Below, piece by piece: positions 1 to 12,872 of a stretch of DNA of 64,000 bases. Below the pieces are notes generated by a model that saw only the letters and a list, made by a program, of their open reading frames with translations, searched no databases and was not told the origin of the DNA. Position 1 is the first letter of the stretch; every line of letters begins with the position of its first letter. The DNA is from Hyparrhenia diplandra (lineage: Eukaryota; Streptophyta; Magnoliopsida; Poales; Poaceae), in NCBI GenBank assembly GCA_015847255.1, contig JADLZK010008395.1:124001-188000 (forward strand), given 5' to 3'. The translations under genes and the position numbers were made by a program.

Positions 1-3000
1 AGAGGCGCCTGGAGTGAGGTAAATATACTCAGGATGTACTTGCAATGGTCTATACACTTCAACCTTGACAACCTGACTCAAAACTCTCTGTCCGGAGTGT
101 TGTTTAGTACTGACCTGAAGATTGACGCAGTAAGGATCATCAACCAATACAAGCAACTGAACATATATCTATGAGTAAATTATTTTCTTGGCCGTACTGA
201 AAGTTGGTCTTAGTTTTTGGCCTTTTTTTTAGACGAATTTGGTTATTTGGCCCAATTTCGAGTTTTGGTTACTTTCTTAGCCCTTCAGTCAGTTTCATGG
301 TTTAACGATTGTTAAGTGGTACATGAAATGACTGTTTTGCCCTTGACACCTAATGAAAGAGATTAGCAACCTATACTTGATTTATTGCAGATTATCTTTG
401 ATAAAATATTGGTGCTAAGCAACCTGAACAAACAATACAGAAAAATTGTAGGTTGTTGATATCTTTCATTAGGCGTTAGGGGTAAAACAGTCATTTCATG
501 TACCACTTAACATCGTTAAGCTATGAAACTGACGGAAGGGCCAAGAAAGTAACCAAAACTCGAAATTAGGCCAAATAACCAAATTCCGCAAAAAAAAAGG
601 GCCAAGAAACTAAGACAAACTTTTAGTAGGGCCAAGGAAATAATTTGCTCTATATCCATTGTCAACTTACATATAGAGATGTAATGCCAATTTTTGCAGC
701 TTTAATTGAAAATTTGGGTCCATCCATTGATTCACTTGGACCAATAAGCTCCAAAATCTCATCACCAAGATGAAACTCAATGTCCATATATTTGAACTGC
801 AAAGATGGAGAGAAATTAGCAAACTCAAAGAAAAAAAAAAAAACATTATCCAATCAAATGGGCGAAGACTGAAACAAGCAATCAACTATCACAGCATTAA
901 GGTTTGAAAGGGAAAAAACATGGATACAAATAATGGCCCTGTTTGGATACTCTAACTTAGTTAGAGTTAGATTAGTTTAACTCTAGCCAAAGAGTTATTT
1001 GGATGGAAGGGTTAGATTGACATTAAATGTATTTTCCAATCATTAGGTGTGGGTGGAGGGAGAGAGAAAAGGCACTTTTAGTAGGCCCAACCTGCACTAG
1101 CTCTAATTAGCACCTCTTGGAGGGGATAGTTTTTGGGAGAGTTAGATGCAACTAACCCCAATCTAACCCTCCTGTTTGGATCCTTTAGGGCTAGTTGAGC
1201 CCCAACTAGCTGTAACTCTAACCCATGGATCCAAACAGGGCCAATAACAACCCTGTTTTGCAGGATTGAACCAACATGATAGCTTGAAGAATTAATAAAA
1301 AAGGGTAATAAATAAATAAAACACTGAAATGAGTTTAAAAGCATATTAAATGTAAAATTACGACATTTTAAACCAGAGAAGTGTTGAAAATGAATAGTGC
1401 CAAAATTAACCAACAATCTAGAAAAATATGAAGCAGACACATAGCGCCTCCAAGCACAAACCTGAGAATTGCCAAAGATTTGTCCATCTTGGGTGCCAGC
1501 TAATATTTGAAGATCTTTTGTACTTCCTTCCTATAAAGAAAAAGAATCAGCGAAAAAAACACACAAAAAAAAAAAAAATCATAATTAAAATGGAGATCCT
1601 CATACCATAAGACTGATGTGCTCTTCTGAGATTATCTTAATCCAGTCAACATTTGCAACTCTAGCCTGCAAACAGATAAGAAAACAGCACCACAGAAGCT
1701 ACTGTCAGTTTGATATACAGTGGCCTAAAAGGAAGATTAGCACATCTTTATTGATGAGGGATAGTCTGATGGAAGTTGACTAAATTAAGGATGACAGATA
1801 TATGCCAAAAGTTATCCTTATTATCCCAAGATACAGAGATATGACTCAAGGGATGCTGGCAACCAGTTGACCAGTACAAACATAGTATGCAACAGAAGTC
1901 ACTTGATTGACTTATAATAAGTATAAAAAGTATCAGGAGAATTAGGAAGATAAGTGCCAAAGTAATGTACCAAAGAATGAGTAATTGCTCTTGGGGAAAG
2001 GCCAACATCCTGGATTGTGACTATAGCTTCGCCTAAGCCTTTAGCCCCAAGAATCAATTGAGAACATAAGGCTTTTCCCGGATGTGTAACTATTTGCACC
2101 ACATGTGTGTCATTGGTAGAAGCATCTAGCGAGCATGTTCCACCACTTACAATCAAATTTTCCTGTGGCACAAATGTATAAGAATTAAGAGCATAAATAG
2201 CTAAGGGACTTAGATATACAAGAAGTGAGCAAAAAGTTCACCTGTGCTTCAGGATGGAAAACTAACAAGACATATTCAGGGGTGACTCTTAATGAAGATA
2301 CAATCTGTATAAACACAGGCTGAGTGAGACAAGAGCTTTAGCAAAATTGATGAAAAGTATTCATAGAAAAGCCCAGTTAAATAACCTGCAACTGAATAGC
2401 ATCTGTGAGACTACGAAATGCGTATTCTTCCTCATGAGTTTGGCCACCATATTTGGTAGAGAAGTCAACAACTGTAGCACGTACAGTGCACTGGAGGTTC
2501 AAAATTGAAAATGTTAAGATATTATCTTTTCGAAAAAAAAAAAATGTTAAGATATTCACATTCAATCCAAGAAAACTAATACACCTATGGTGGTATGCAA
2601 CCAGCATTGGATTATTGGTCATATAAAGAGTGGTGAATCACCGGAAGTCAATAGGAAAGAAAATGTGAATTCTGTTGTAAATGCAAACTAATACTAGGGG
2701 TGTGTTTTATGTATGCAATTCTAGGTTTGAGACAAGTCAATTTTTTTAAGTTTTACCAAGTTTATAGAAAATACTCAGAAAATAGACCAGGAAAAAGTCT
2801 TGTAAAGAAAAGTTTGACCATTGATTTTTCTTACAATATAATATCAATTGCTAAAGATCTAATATAATCTCAAAATACTTTGAATACAAAACTATTGATG
2901 CAAAAATATAATTGTACATATATTTTAAGTAATTGTTGGTCAAAGTTTATAAAGTTTGACTTTTGGTACGCTTATCAATAAATAGTATCAACACATTTAT

Positions 3001-6000
3001 GTCTTAGTTTTACTATATGAAAATATATTTCATAACTAATCTACTGATATTAATTTGTATAATAAATGTTAGCAGTTTATCATATAGGTTTGGTCAGACA
3101 AATTGTTTAATTTATCGGGAACTGAGAATTGCATTCTTTTGGGCAGAGAGAGTAATTAAAGAAGCCGAAGTTCAATACAAGGCAATTTATGATGATATAA
3201 ACTATACTGACCACTCCTGTAGAATTCTGTAGGACAAGAAATCTCTCCCAGGCTGACTCATCAAGCATTTCAGCAGATTTGGTTTCGTCAAAGTAAGCAA
3301 GCCCTTCACATCCAGTGGCTTCCCAATTCAGGCGAAGAGAAGATGAATTAGCAAAAAATCTTCCATTTACATGTATACTCGCAGCAGCTAGACGTATATT
3401 TCTTCCATTAGAGATTACAATGGGTGATGCTTGCAATCTATCTGGACCACGGTCAGCCTTCCTAGCGGCTTCCAATATATCAAGTCGGTTTTCTGTACAG
3501 TCAAAGATAATCATTTAGTAGGCTACCAGAAGCTAACAGTACCTAAACTTTCAACATGAACATATACTTTTAAGGATTATTAAACTGGATATTAATGAAA
3601 AGAACAAGAAAGTACCATTTTCATTCGCTATCAATGTTATTTCTGATGGGAAGTCACAAATAACAGTGAACTCTGATTTGGAAATTGCAGGCACAGGATG
3701 ATCTTTCCCAACCATGTTCCCACGTGAAAATAGCAGTTCCTAAGGAAAAAAGTTGATTAAATTGAATATTCACTAGAATAGATTGCAATATGCAGTTCAT
3801 AAATGAAAATGCAAAAATCCATTTGAAGTACTTACATAGCTCACTTTGCTTAGGCAAGATACTCGGTATAGTCCACTGGATAGTTTCTGCACAGCAGTAG
3901 AACTAGTAATACGATTTTTGGATTCACCAATAACATCAACTGTTTCAACAAAATCAACAACTTGGTCCCAACGCTCGGGTCCTCCAAAGAGAAAAACATC
4001 CATTGTTGATCCAGGAACTAAATACAGCTCCTTGGGAGAGTTGTTATCCATGTTCTTAATCCTACTATGTATTCCAGATAAGTCAAACCAGTACCCGCCA
4101 AATTGGTTTCCATTTCCCCCTTGAAGAACCACAAGAGGATAATATGCAGAAATTTTTGAAGTTGCCTCCAGAGAAATAGGTCCACCAAATGTCTCAATAT
4201 CTGAATCTGAATCAACGGCAAATGTTGCAACTATTGTGGATTTGCCAGCAGCAGATGCACTCAGAGAGATCCAGCCACAAGGATTGCCGTTTTGGCCCCA
4301 ATAACCTGAATTGCGTTTTATGTCCTCGATGCTTGAAGCCTCAGCGGTGTTAAGAATGTGAAAAGACTCATCCTCGGATAGTAGACTCCACTTTATAAAA
4401 GCATTAAAATAGTTACATTGTGAATATGAGTGTCCTGCAGAGAGAAACATGGATAACTTGTTTAGAACTTAACAGTTTGTAGGCAAAAAATAATAATAAT
4501 AATTCGTGGTCCAGACGCTACCACAAAATGGAAGTTTAACATAAGCTTTCTTCTTATAAGAAAAATATGGCATCTGATATGAAGCCCTGAACAAATTATA
4601 CTATTTGCTGAGGATGAGGACAGAACAAGATAGGATCAGAGACAGCAAGAAGGCTTAATATGAGAGTACTCCAAAACCTAGCCTTCTTGTACTAATGTCA
4701 TTTTGTAAGGTACAAGCTACTTTCCGTTACTGTATTAATGTCGTTTTGTAAGAGACAAGCTATTTTCCATTCTTGTACTAATGTCATTTTAAAAGGCACA
4801 AGCTAATCTTCATCTACTTTGTAAGTTTGTATCAAAGGGAGTGATATCAAATTCAAGTTGTGTGAACTGCCATATGTTTTTTTTTGGCAAACGCACCAGC
4901 AGATGTTTGCAACGCCGCAGCAGAATGAAGTCGTGTTCCAACAGGCACCTCCACAGGAAAGACTGGCAAGATAGACAGTGCTGAAGGAATGGAAACTTCA
5001 ACAATGACCTACATTGCCAATAAACAAAATAAGCTACCAGGAGTCTGAAATTTGTGGAGATGGAATACTGTAATTGTAAAGGAAGACTTCCACTAAAAGT
5101 AAAAAAGAATGAAACACAACTGTCATGAACCATGAAATAAAATGAACCCAGAATGAAACTAATAGACCAGTAATCAATTAACCATGTATGCATATTCAGT
5201 TAATTGAAACTGTGAATGAAGGCACAGTAGACTACAACATGCAACTATGGGTTTTTTTTCCTTTTCAAGAGCTAGTGCAGATATACACATGTGGAAAACA
5301 TGGATCCCGTAACTTCATTGCATCTACCTATGGTAACAAACAAGGTGTCATAATATGCTTTGCCCAAGAATAAAGACCTCAAACAAATAATTGTAACAGA
5401 AACAGGACACATATGCTAGATATGCAGCAGGTTCAGAAGTCCGAGGGCAAGAGAAAAAAAAAAGGAAGTGGTCATTCTGTAAGAAGCTAATGTCAGCACT
5501 AAAGAGTGGGAAGTTCGAAGTTTAAACCTTACACATCACCAGTAACTCAGCACAACATAATAAGTGATTCAATAGATAATCTCTAGGAATAACATGTGTC
5601 ACTCTTCAATCATCATATCATGTCAACTAGGTAAAGACTTCAGGAAGGGTTAGTATTTAAAAAGAAAATTAGATAGACAAACCTCATCAAAATTCAAGAA
5701 ATCGAAAGCAGAAACTACTCGGATGACAGCTTGACCAGGCTTTTTTGCACGCACGATACGAGCGTCGGACACAGAAGCAACATCCTCATCAGAGGAAAAT
5801 AACTTGTAGTCATCCAGCGTCTTACCACACCCTTCATATGAATGCAAAGACAATATAAACATACTCAAATTACAAACCAAAAGTAGGTAAGAATATGCAG
5901 ATATCAGTATATCACAATAATCAACCTCCAGTTGCCTTAATTTCAATCTCCTGATAAACTCCAGGAACCCAGGGCAGGTAAATAATATTGGAGTTCTCCA

Positions 6001-9000
6001 ATCCTTCATCCCAGAATGCCTTCACCTTACTACAAACATTAACTTCTTGCACAAGCTTGAGAACCTAATATTGCATGCATCAATCAGGTAAATCAGTAAA
6101 CCTCACCCTAATAATCTCTGCTAAACAAGGTACCATCAAAGTACACACATTTTTTTTAGATAATGAATAAAATACACACACGAGTTGGATGTACCTTTGT
6201 TGGTCCAGATGCCTCCGTTAGGTAAGTTAAGGAAGCAACTAAATGCCCTTGCCCCTGGGAAACAGGACTTAACAATCTAGAAGTTTGCGCTTCATAGGAA
6301 CCTGCAGAACTGTCTGGCACCTGCAATAAGTTCCAGAATTCCATGGTACTACTCTCCAGTTTAAGCTCATTTTCCTACCAACCAAAAAAAAATAATTAAT
6401 AAACAGAAAAGGTTTCAATAATCAATACAGATGGCAATATCTGAACCTAAAAAATAACATTTCTAATAAACTGCTCAAATGATGTAATTATTTTATGAAT
6501 CGTGAACAGCACAGGTTTCATGCAGGACTGCGCCAGTCATCTGCATGAACCAAGGAAATGTGGTAATTATGGAGAAAATGTCTTCAGGCAGCAAATAGTG
6601 ATGTCCATGTAATCTAAAAGCTCAAGGTATTAAGATATGCACACTGATTATTGGAACACCAAACACAGCATTGGATGTAAATAGAAAAATAATCATGCTT
6701 AGGTCGTTTTTGTTTGAGTTTTAGGAACTTAGTTCAGTTGGTACTTGGTAGGAGGTCTTGCCCCCCACCCCTAGGTTGAAGGCCTTTTATGCTAAAAAAA
6801 AAAAAAAAGGTTGAAGGCCTTTTCGACTTGAATTTGGTGTCTATTTCTTCTTATTTGCAATACCACCTTGTTCCTCCTGCATCCTAGGTTGGTCGCAAGT
6901 CACATTTATGTTTTTGAGCTTTTGCGCTTAATACTGCAAATTGATAAAACTGTCCTTTTCCTCACACCATGAAGCACATAATGATCAATGGAGTTTAAGG
7001 AACATGTGCTTGTAGTTCTAAAAGTCATCCACAATCAACCTTGAAACAATTTCCAAGAATTTTCCTACAGATCTAATGACATGTGTAGTAACATATATTA
7101 AGAGAACAAGTAACCAAATTTATCATATGAATAGTACCTCTGTAATATATATTTCCCTAGCATCAAATCCCTCTGCAAATGCTTTGGCAAGGACCATGTA
7201 TTTTCTTCCAGGATAAACATACCATACTTTTGAGGATGGAATATTTGTTACCCCATGAAGATGAGCAGAATCATCCATAATGGGGACTAGATAAAGGAAG
7301 AGTGTCCGTGGAATAACTACATGTAGAGACGATACTTGTTCATGACCAGAAACTCTTGTGTCTTCAACGACCACCTTAGTAAACCCCAGACTCAACGCAT
7401 GCAACATACCCAAGGAATCCACTTGCGCCACAGAAGAGTTTGTCGCATGCCAACGATGATATTGTGATGGTAATTTGACCGCTAGTGAAAAGGCAGAAAT
7501 GGAAAGGATCTGTTAGCTTTCAGCAACAACGATGCACTAAAGAAAATGCAAGAAAGAACGAGAAAATAATAAATGCCATACCATAATACAGAATCTAAAA
7601 CTAGATATTTTAGCTCTGATGTCATAAAAAAATGGTTCAATTCTATTCATGAATATGAATGCAACTGTGTTTTGTATAAATCATTCATCTATTGTAATTC
7701 TTCTATGATATAGCATATAACAGGAGACCATAATGCAATTTCATCAGTAAACATAATTAGGTTAGTTTAGATTTGTTCAGAGAATTCAATAAAAAATGAT
7801 GACAGAACTTGATATGTTAGAGAAGGTACCTTGAGCAACTTTTTGGCGGAATACCTTGAGTTTAAACTTCACCAAAACACCAACAGTCACGAGAACTGGT
7901 GATGATGGCTCCAGTGACATGGCTTCAGCAACAGTTAATGTGATTGTGTCAATCACATGATCAAACTGAGGCTCAAACAACTGAGCTTTAACAACCTCTT
8001 GGCCGATCTCAATACCCTTCACCACAAAGAAATCTGAACCAAGATTCTGTACAAGTACAGCAAGAAAAATTCAAAATATGCATTCTTATGTAACTGAAGA
8101 GTGATCAAGGGAATTGGAAAACTAGCACACAAACAGTTACCTTGTCTTCTAGCTCAAACCGAATATTCATATCACCACAAAAGCCACCACAGTCACTCAA
8201 ATGTGTTTCTTTCAGTGGAATACGAACAAGATGGTGGCTACTGTTATCAACCAACCTCGGGTAAGGTGCCACAAAAACTGCAATCCCACCAATGTCGAGA
8301 ACACATTTTCTAAACCCAAAAGGAACCAACATAAGTATGCTAAAAAATAAGAGAACACATAGCAATGCCAGGAAAATAGCAGTGTTGTCCTAAATGCTAA
8401 ATGGTAAAGAGTAGATCCTCCTTTGTTTAGTGTGGCGTTTAAACAGAGCTAAACAGCTTAATATTTATGTATGTAATAGCCAAACATGCTAAAAAGTATG
8501 CATATTTAAGCATGTAAAATATAAGCATTCTGCCACATGATTTTTTTGGAAGAAAACTAAATCCAACTCCACCTCATATACTTATGATGTTAATTAGTTG
8601 GGTGCCAGGTGTGGTAGATGTAATCCTCCCATTGAGTAAATGGCGAATTAAATGTCCATTTAGCTCATTTAATCATGTTTAACTCGATTCTGTTTAGACT
8701 ATTTAGATGGTTTTTAACGATTTAAAAGGGTTTAAATGGTCTAAGAATTTAATTCACCACTTAGGGCCTAAACGACACAGTTGACCTTCATTTACTGTTT
8801 ACAAGTTGTTTAAACGAAATAAACAGCTGTTTAGGCAAACAGTGGGAAAATAGTTTTGTATATAAGTTTTTCCACTTTTTGTTGGTGGTTCATGAATGGT
8901 TTTATCTCTTGCCTAGCCCAACTTTCTTGGGTCTAAAAGGCTATGACTGAAAAAAAAGGCTTACTAAATAAATAAAAAATGTTCCAAAAGGAAGCTCTTA

Positions 9001-10475
9001 GGCCAACAAGAACTTCAGGGATATTAAGAAATAAGAACCTGGTAAAGAAGTAACAAAATGTGATGTAACCCCATGATTTACAAAATATGAACCCAATTAC
9101 TAGACTAGATAGAAAAGGCAGTGTCACTGTTTATATGTACTATGTCAATTCCATATCGTAAGAACGAAAGATACAAAAGGTTTATATGAATTACCTTCAT
9201 CATCGAAGGCGTGTACACGTAATGTGGCAATTTCATCAAGATCAATTTTAACAGCATGGTGGAAAATACTGATCCGGGAGATCTTGTCTACAAATACTTT
9301 GCAGTGTATCGTGATTCCACTGATAATATCAGTCGCATAGACAGAAGTCTCCCTCCGGCCGGTGTATGGGGCAATTGATGCCAAACGAGCACTAGTCGAG
9401 CATCTGCTGCTATCATTGTACTCTGGTTTAACTGAAATAAGATCATGATGATCCCAAGACCTGTAAACAAAGGAAACCAGAGGCATTAACCTCCTAATAG
9501 GAATTCCCCGTATATAAGTAGAACAGAAGCATGGTACTGGAACAGTTTCTAATTTGTGAAAAAAACCTTGTGCTGCCTATAGATCCATGCATAGGCAATG
9601 ATTCGCCTGTCTCACATGATAATGCATAATTTAAGTACATTTGCTCCTAAATAAAGCATTACAGAATCGAACAACTAAGCATGGATGACTATCGCCCTCA
9701 AAATGTGAGGTGTGCATCCCACATTCTGCTCTAGCATAGTCATTAACTTAAACACACGGAAGAGTTGTGCATCTTTGTATTAAGAAGAAAAGGGTTAAGA
9801 ACCCTTACAACACACACTGACACACACACAAGAATCTACAAAAACGTTTGCAACTTGTGCTTACAACCAAAAAAAAGATCTCTAGACACCTACTGGTTAC
9901 CTGTAGGCTCATGAGCTACCTTAATCAAAGGTCAACATAACAAAGGTAGAGTCATGTTCAATCTACAGACATGGTAAATCAATTACTCCAAGTAAAAGAG
10001 TACAAGTTTAGCTCCCCAAAGCCTTAAGCATGGCCAAACTGTTATCCTGTGGCTTCACCAAGGTTCACATCAAGGCCACTCAGCCAAAGTCTGAAATCTG
10101 AAGCAAGCAAGCAAAAGGAGCAAATCACGAAACATAAACCATCCCTAATCACAAGCTGCAGCAACAATCAAACGTGGAGCCGCTCCACGAAGCCAACGCG
10201 GCAGCGCAAGTAACAGAACGGCACCCACACCCTACAGCGAGCGATCACGCAGCCCGAAGCAAAAAATGCGGGCAAAGGACGGCTACAGAAGTATACCAGG
10301 AGAAGCATCCATCCCCGCCGATGAGGCGGTACTCGACAGGCTTTGTCATCCGCGGGGGCAACAGCACGCTCAGGTCCGCCATGTGGGGCCCGCCTGCGGG
10401 GTTGGCGGCAGCCGAGGCGCATAGCAGCGCGGCCACCATCGCGATGGCCGCTGCAAATGCCGTCGGCGAACCCAT
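1..10475 (-). CDS. GP210: Nuclear pore membrane glycoprotein GP210, 5' part, 19 exons, 3' end outside window
   Basis: Encodes the plant homologue of gp210, a single-pass nuclear-envelope glycoprotein whose long lumenal Ig-like repeats anchor the pore complex. Start ATG at 10475 opens a signal peptide (MGSPTAFAAAIAMVAALLCA), followed by the family's PVEYRLIGGDGCFSW and SWDHHDLISVKPEYN. Coding exons read from splice sites: 10297-10475, 9195-9460, 8141-8309, 7830-8046, 7138-7481, 6195-6374, 5926-6064, 5683-5831, 4897-5008, 3836-4434, 3616-3739, 3212-3492, 2386-2490, 2242-2304, 1971-2162, 1606-1665, 1462-1530, 671-796, 1-114. All junctions are GT-AG and phases agree throughout, except that exon 3 is one base short (see frameshift entry). 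About 1163 codons are present, against roughly 1900 for plant GP210, so the C-terminal repeats and membrane segment lie beyond position 1. Family recognition is from memory of conserved blocks; exon borders are from sequence. Confidence 0.9.
173..650. mobile_element. Foldback MITE in GP210 intron 18
   Basis: Two arms of about 200 bp (roughly 173-385 and 447-650) are near-perfect inverted repeats. The left end reads gagtaaattattttcttggc and the right end is its complement with two changes. The central loop is about 60 bp. The trinucleotide TAT flanks both ends, possibly the target duplication. The whole element lies inside the 556-bp intron 115-670 and would form a long hairpin in the pre-mRNA. 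Confidence 0.8.
935..1242. mobile_element. MITE with GGCCCTGTTTGGAT termini, GP210 intron 17
   Basis: The 14-bp perfect terminal inverted repeats read ggccctgtttggat and atccaaacagggcc. The interior is rich in CTAACT/AGTTAG repeats. AAT lies outside both ends. No coding capacity. A second, inverted copy of the same family lies at 10773-11046, just beyond the other end of the gene. The superfamily is uncertain (hAT- or Harbinger-like). Confidence 0.8.
4685..4812. repeat. Three-copy 43-bp tandem repeat in GP210 intron 9
   Basis: The motif ACTAATGTCATTTTGTAAGG followed by ACAAGCTA is repeated at offsets of exactly 43 bp (4691, 4734, 4777) with a few substitutions. It lies in the intron between exons 9 and 10. 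Confidence 0.75.
6714..6826. repeat. Retroposon-like A15 tract with short direct duplication, GP210 intron 5
   Basis: A 15-base A tract (about 6795-6809) is flanked by two copies of ggttgaaggcctttt (6774 and 6809 onwards). Upstream text resembles a degraded tRNA-derived SINE head (ttagttcagttggtac). This suggests a tiny retroposon relic, but replication slippage would also explain it. Confidence 0.35.
8259..8261 (-). other. GP210: Apparent 1-nt frameshift in GP210 exon 3 (CCC run)
   Basis: Exon 3 enters in the frame reading ENVFSTLVGLQFLWHLT and leaves in a different frame reading SSHHLVRIPLKETHLSDC; both halves are clear GP210 sequence. The switch falls at or near a CCC run on the coding strand (GGG on the plus strand). 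Exon 3 is 169 nt, while the phases of exons 2 and 4 need 170 (mod 3). One missing base explains both facts. Consensus error is likelier than a true null allele. Confidence 0.8.
8391..8870. repeat. AT-rich TTTAA/AAACAG-rich repeat in GP210 intron 3
   Basis: The 885-bp intron 8310-9194 holds about 450 bp dominated by recurring GTTTAAAC, AAACAGCT and TTTAAATGG words on both strands, as in degraded grass MITE relics. No clear termini or target duplication found. Confidence 0.3.
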
Positions 10476-10772
10476 CGCCCCGCGAAGCTTGTGGAACTCT
10501 CTGCAGCGACAGGCCCGGCCAGTAAACCCTAGTTGGAACTTGGAAAGTGGGGTTTAGGGGGGAACGGTTTAGGGAGGAGAGCAAGGGAAAAGTGAAGAGA
10601 AAGGTAGCTTTGAGGGGGGAGGATTTTTTTTTTTTTTTCATCTTTTTTTCAAAAACAATGGAGCCAACTGATGATGTTTGGTTGTGAGAGAAGCTGACTA
10701 ATGATGTTTTGTCGAGAGAACAATAGTATACGTGATTGAAACCAAATTGGTAAGTTCAAGTGAATAGGACAT
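10476..10772 (-). promoter_or_regulatory. GP210 5' leader and proximal upstream region
   Basis: About 300 bp between the GP210 start codon and the MITE at 10773. It is G/A-rich on the plus strand near the gene and contains a T-run at 10624-10640. I see no convincing TATA box, so the promoter is inferred from position only. Confidence 0.4.
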
Positions 10773-11046
10773 CATACTTGTTTGGTTCCATAAGTCTAAT
10801 CAGGAGGGTTAGATTGGGGTTAGTTTCATCTAACCCACCCAAATATATCCCCTCCAAGAGGTGTTAATTAGAGCTAGTTTAGGTTAGACCCACTAAAAAG
10901 TGTCTTTTCTTTCTCCCTCCACCCACACCTAATGAGGAAAGTATATTTAATATCAATCTAACTCTTCATCCAACACCATTTTTGTTAGAGTTAAGAGTTA
11001 GAAACTATATCTAACTCTAACTAAGTTATAGTTTCCAAATAGGGCC
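10773..11046. mobile_element. Second copy of the GGCCCTGTTTGGAT MITE, inverted
   Basis: Same family as the MITE at 935-1242 but in reverse order: it opens with a degraded terminus (cttgtttggttcc) and closes with ttccaaatagggcc. The shared interior includes agggttagattggggttag and ctccctccacccacacctaat. The two copies bracket nearly all of the visible GP210 gene in opposite orientation. Confidence 0.75.
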
Positions 11047-11077
11047 ATCATCAAGCTTTGTTGCCTTGTCTCTCTCG

Positions 11078-12179
11078 TATAAGTGCAATCAAGCTCTAAG
11101 TGGGTTTTGGCGTTGATGACCACCGAATTAGGGGACTAATAAGATTTGCGAAGATGATATGCGTGAAATAAAATAAGGAGTTGATGTACGAGGTCCAAAG
11201 GCATCTCATGAGCTAGATGGCGGAGTTTCCAGGATCCAGACGTTTAAATTATTCCATGTTTTGAATCTTGAGTTTAGAAAATGTCGTACTATCAAGAGGG
11301 ATCCTAGGACTCTTGGCTACATGTGGACTAAATGCTCAAAACTCCAATCCAAACCCACAAAACACAACTCCAAGCCTCATCACCCAAACAAAATCACTTG
11401 TTTCACTCTCTCGTCACAGTCAGCCGGGCGACGGGTGTGCATGCAGATGGTTCCCCACTCAAAAGAGCATTTGGTTCGCGTTTGGCCGGAACCCTAGGGT
11501 TCTTTACTCTTGGAGCTTGCTCCTAGGCGGCTAGGGCGTCGCCCTTGAGCTTGCCCCCTTTCGTGTGGCGGCCTTGGAAGGTTTCTAACCTCACACAAAA
11601 TCAATACATTACCCCCCCACATCTCTAGGGTTAACTCCCTAGACTTGTGAACGAGGGAAAAAGCTAGCCGGTGGGCAAGCTAAGCCTTGTGTGGCAACCT
11701 CAACAACGTGGAGGTAACCCCACTGCGGTGGCGATGGCGAACCACGGGATAAATCCTTGTGTCACTTGTGTTCTTTACATTCTTGCATTTACTTTCTTGT
11801 GAGCTAAGGTTTCGTCCCGATCTACTTTGTTGCTGGGTTTCTGTCATATTTGGCTAGTCCTCTGTGAAGTATTTGTGTGCAGGAACAAGTGTGAATCACG
11901 AGCATCACACTCACAGGTCTCAGATTCACCTCAAGGTCGCCTCTGTGAAGTGACCCGTGGCAGTGCCGCTCGAGGGCGCGGCAGTGCCGCGCCCTGCTGT
12001 CCCGACTGCTGAGTTTTCTGTCTCTGTCTCTGTCTATCGGTTACATGCGGCAGTGCCGTGCCTTTACACGGCAGTGTCGCGCATCTCTGTACTGACAGTG
12101 TTATAAAGTTTTGACAGGTCGATTTTTGGGGTCAGCCTATTCACCCCCCTCCCCCTCTAGGCTTCCATCATATCCTACA
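11078..12179 (+). mobile_element. Diverged solo LTR, SIRE/Maximus-like, plus orientation
   Basis: Starts with a degraded form of the TGAAAGTGCATC LTR head (tataagtgcaatcaagctct, then agtgggttttgg) and ends in cctattcacccccctccccc, ctctagg and a final cctaca. These blocks occur in the same order on the minus strand of the LTRs at 12873 and 22203, including the middle block ttttgaatcttgagtttag. At 1.1 kb it is shorter than its 2.4-kb relatives and no internal region adjoins it. Candidate flanks (tctcg and ctctg) are not a convincing duplication. Confidence 0.65.
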
Positions 12180-12872
12180 CTCTGTCTTTGGCAAGGGACA
12201 CCGTCGTGTGGCCTGGGTCAGGGCTTCAAGTGTGGCTCCGGTCATCCTAGGATGGGGCCTGGCGAATCATGCGTCCCCAAGTTCTGTCGTCCTGTGGCCC
12301 CGCGTCCTAACACCCGCACGCCTATGTGTCTCCGCCCATCCTTGAGTGTCGTCGTCGCCTTCGTGCTCGCCTGCGTGACCTTACGCCTGTACGCGTGAGC
12401 ATGCGGTCCTGCACCGGACACTTGCATTCGCGCGCTGGAGGGGAGGAGGAGCGGGCTGTGTTCTATGATGGTGCGTGGATGGGAGGAGTTTGAATTGCGT
12501 CTCGGGCTTTGGGGGAAAGGAGGAGTCACGCGTGAGAGAGGAGTTTGAACTGCGCCTTGGGAACGGAGTCACGCGTGGGCCGCTTGGGAAGGAGAAGTCA
12601 CGCGTGGCTGGCAGCGCCTAGTGCGGTGGGCGCAGGAGGGCATGAATGAGTGATTGATCCCAGCAATCTAGACCGTTGGATGTGGGTGAGTGAGAGAAAG
12701 TAGATAGTTAAGTGAATCTCATCCATTCATTTGAAAGGTTTATTGCTTCAGAGTGTATTTTTGGTGTGTACTTAGTAGAGCTCATGACTGTGGTGGACAA
12801 CTTTTGGTGTGGCTTTAGAAAAGATTTTTTGGTACATTATACGTAGTAGAGATAGATATAGAAATAGAGAAT
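12180..12872. other. Unassigned spacer between two LTR elements
   Basis: GC-rich 12180-12640 with repeated acgcgt(g) words (12530, 12571, 12600), then an AT-richer stretch. No ORF with recognisable homology. The phrase atctagaccgttggatgtgg near 12666 is the kind of sequence often seen near Mutator-like ends, but no partner terminus was found. Confidence 0.3.

Noticed and set aside
4018..4230. Alternative-frame ORFs inside GP210 exon 10
   Set aside because: Shadow frames of the 599-bp coding exon 3836-4434.
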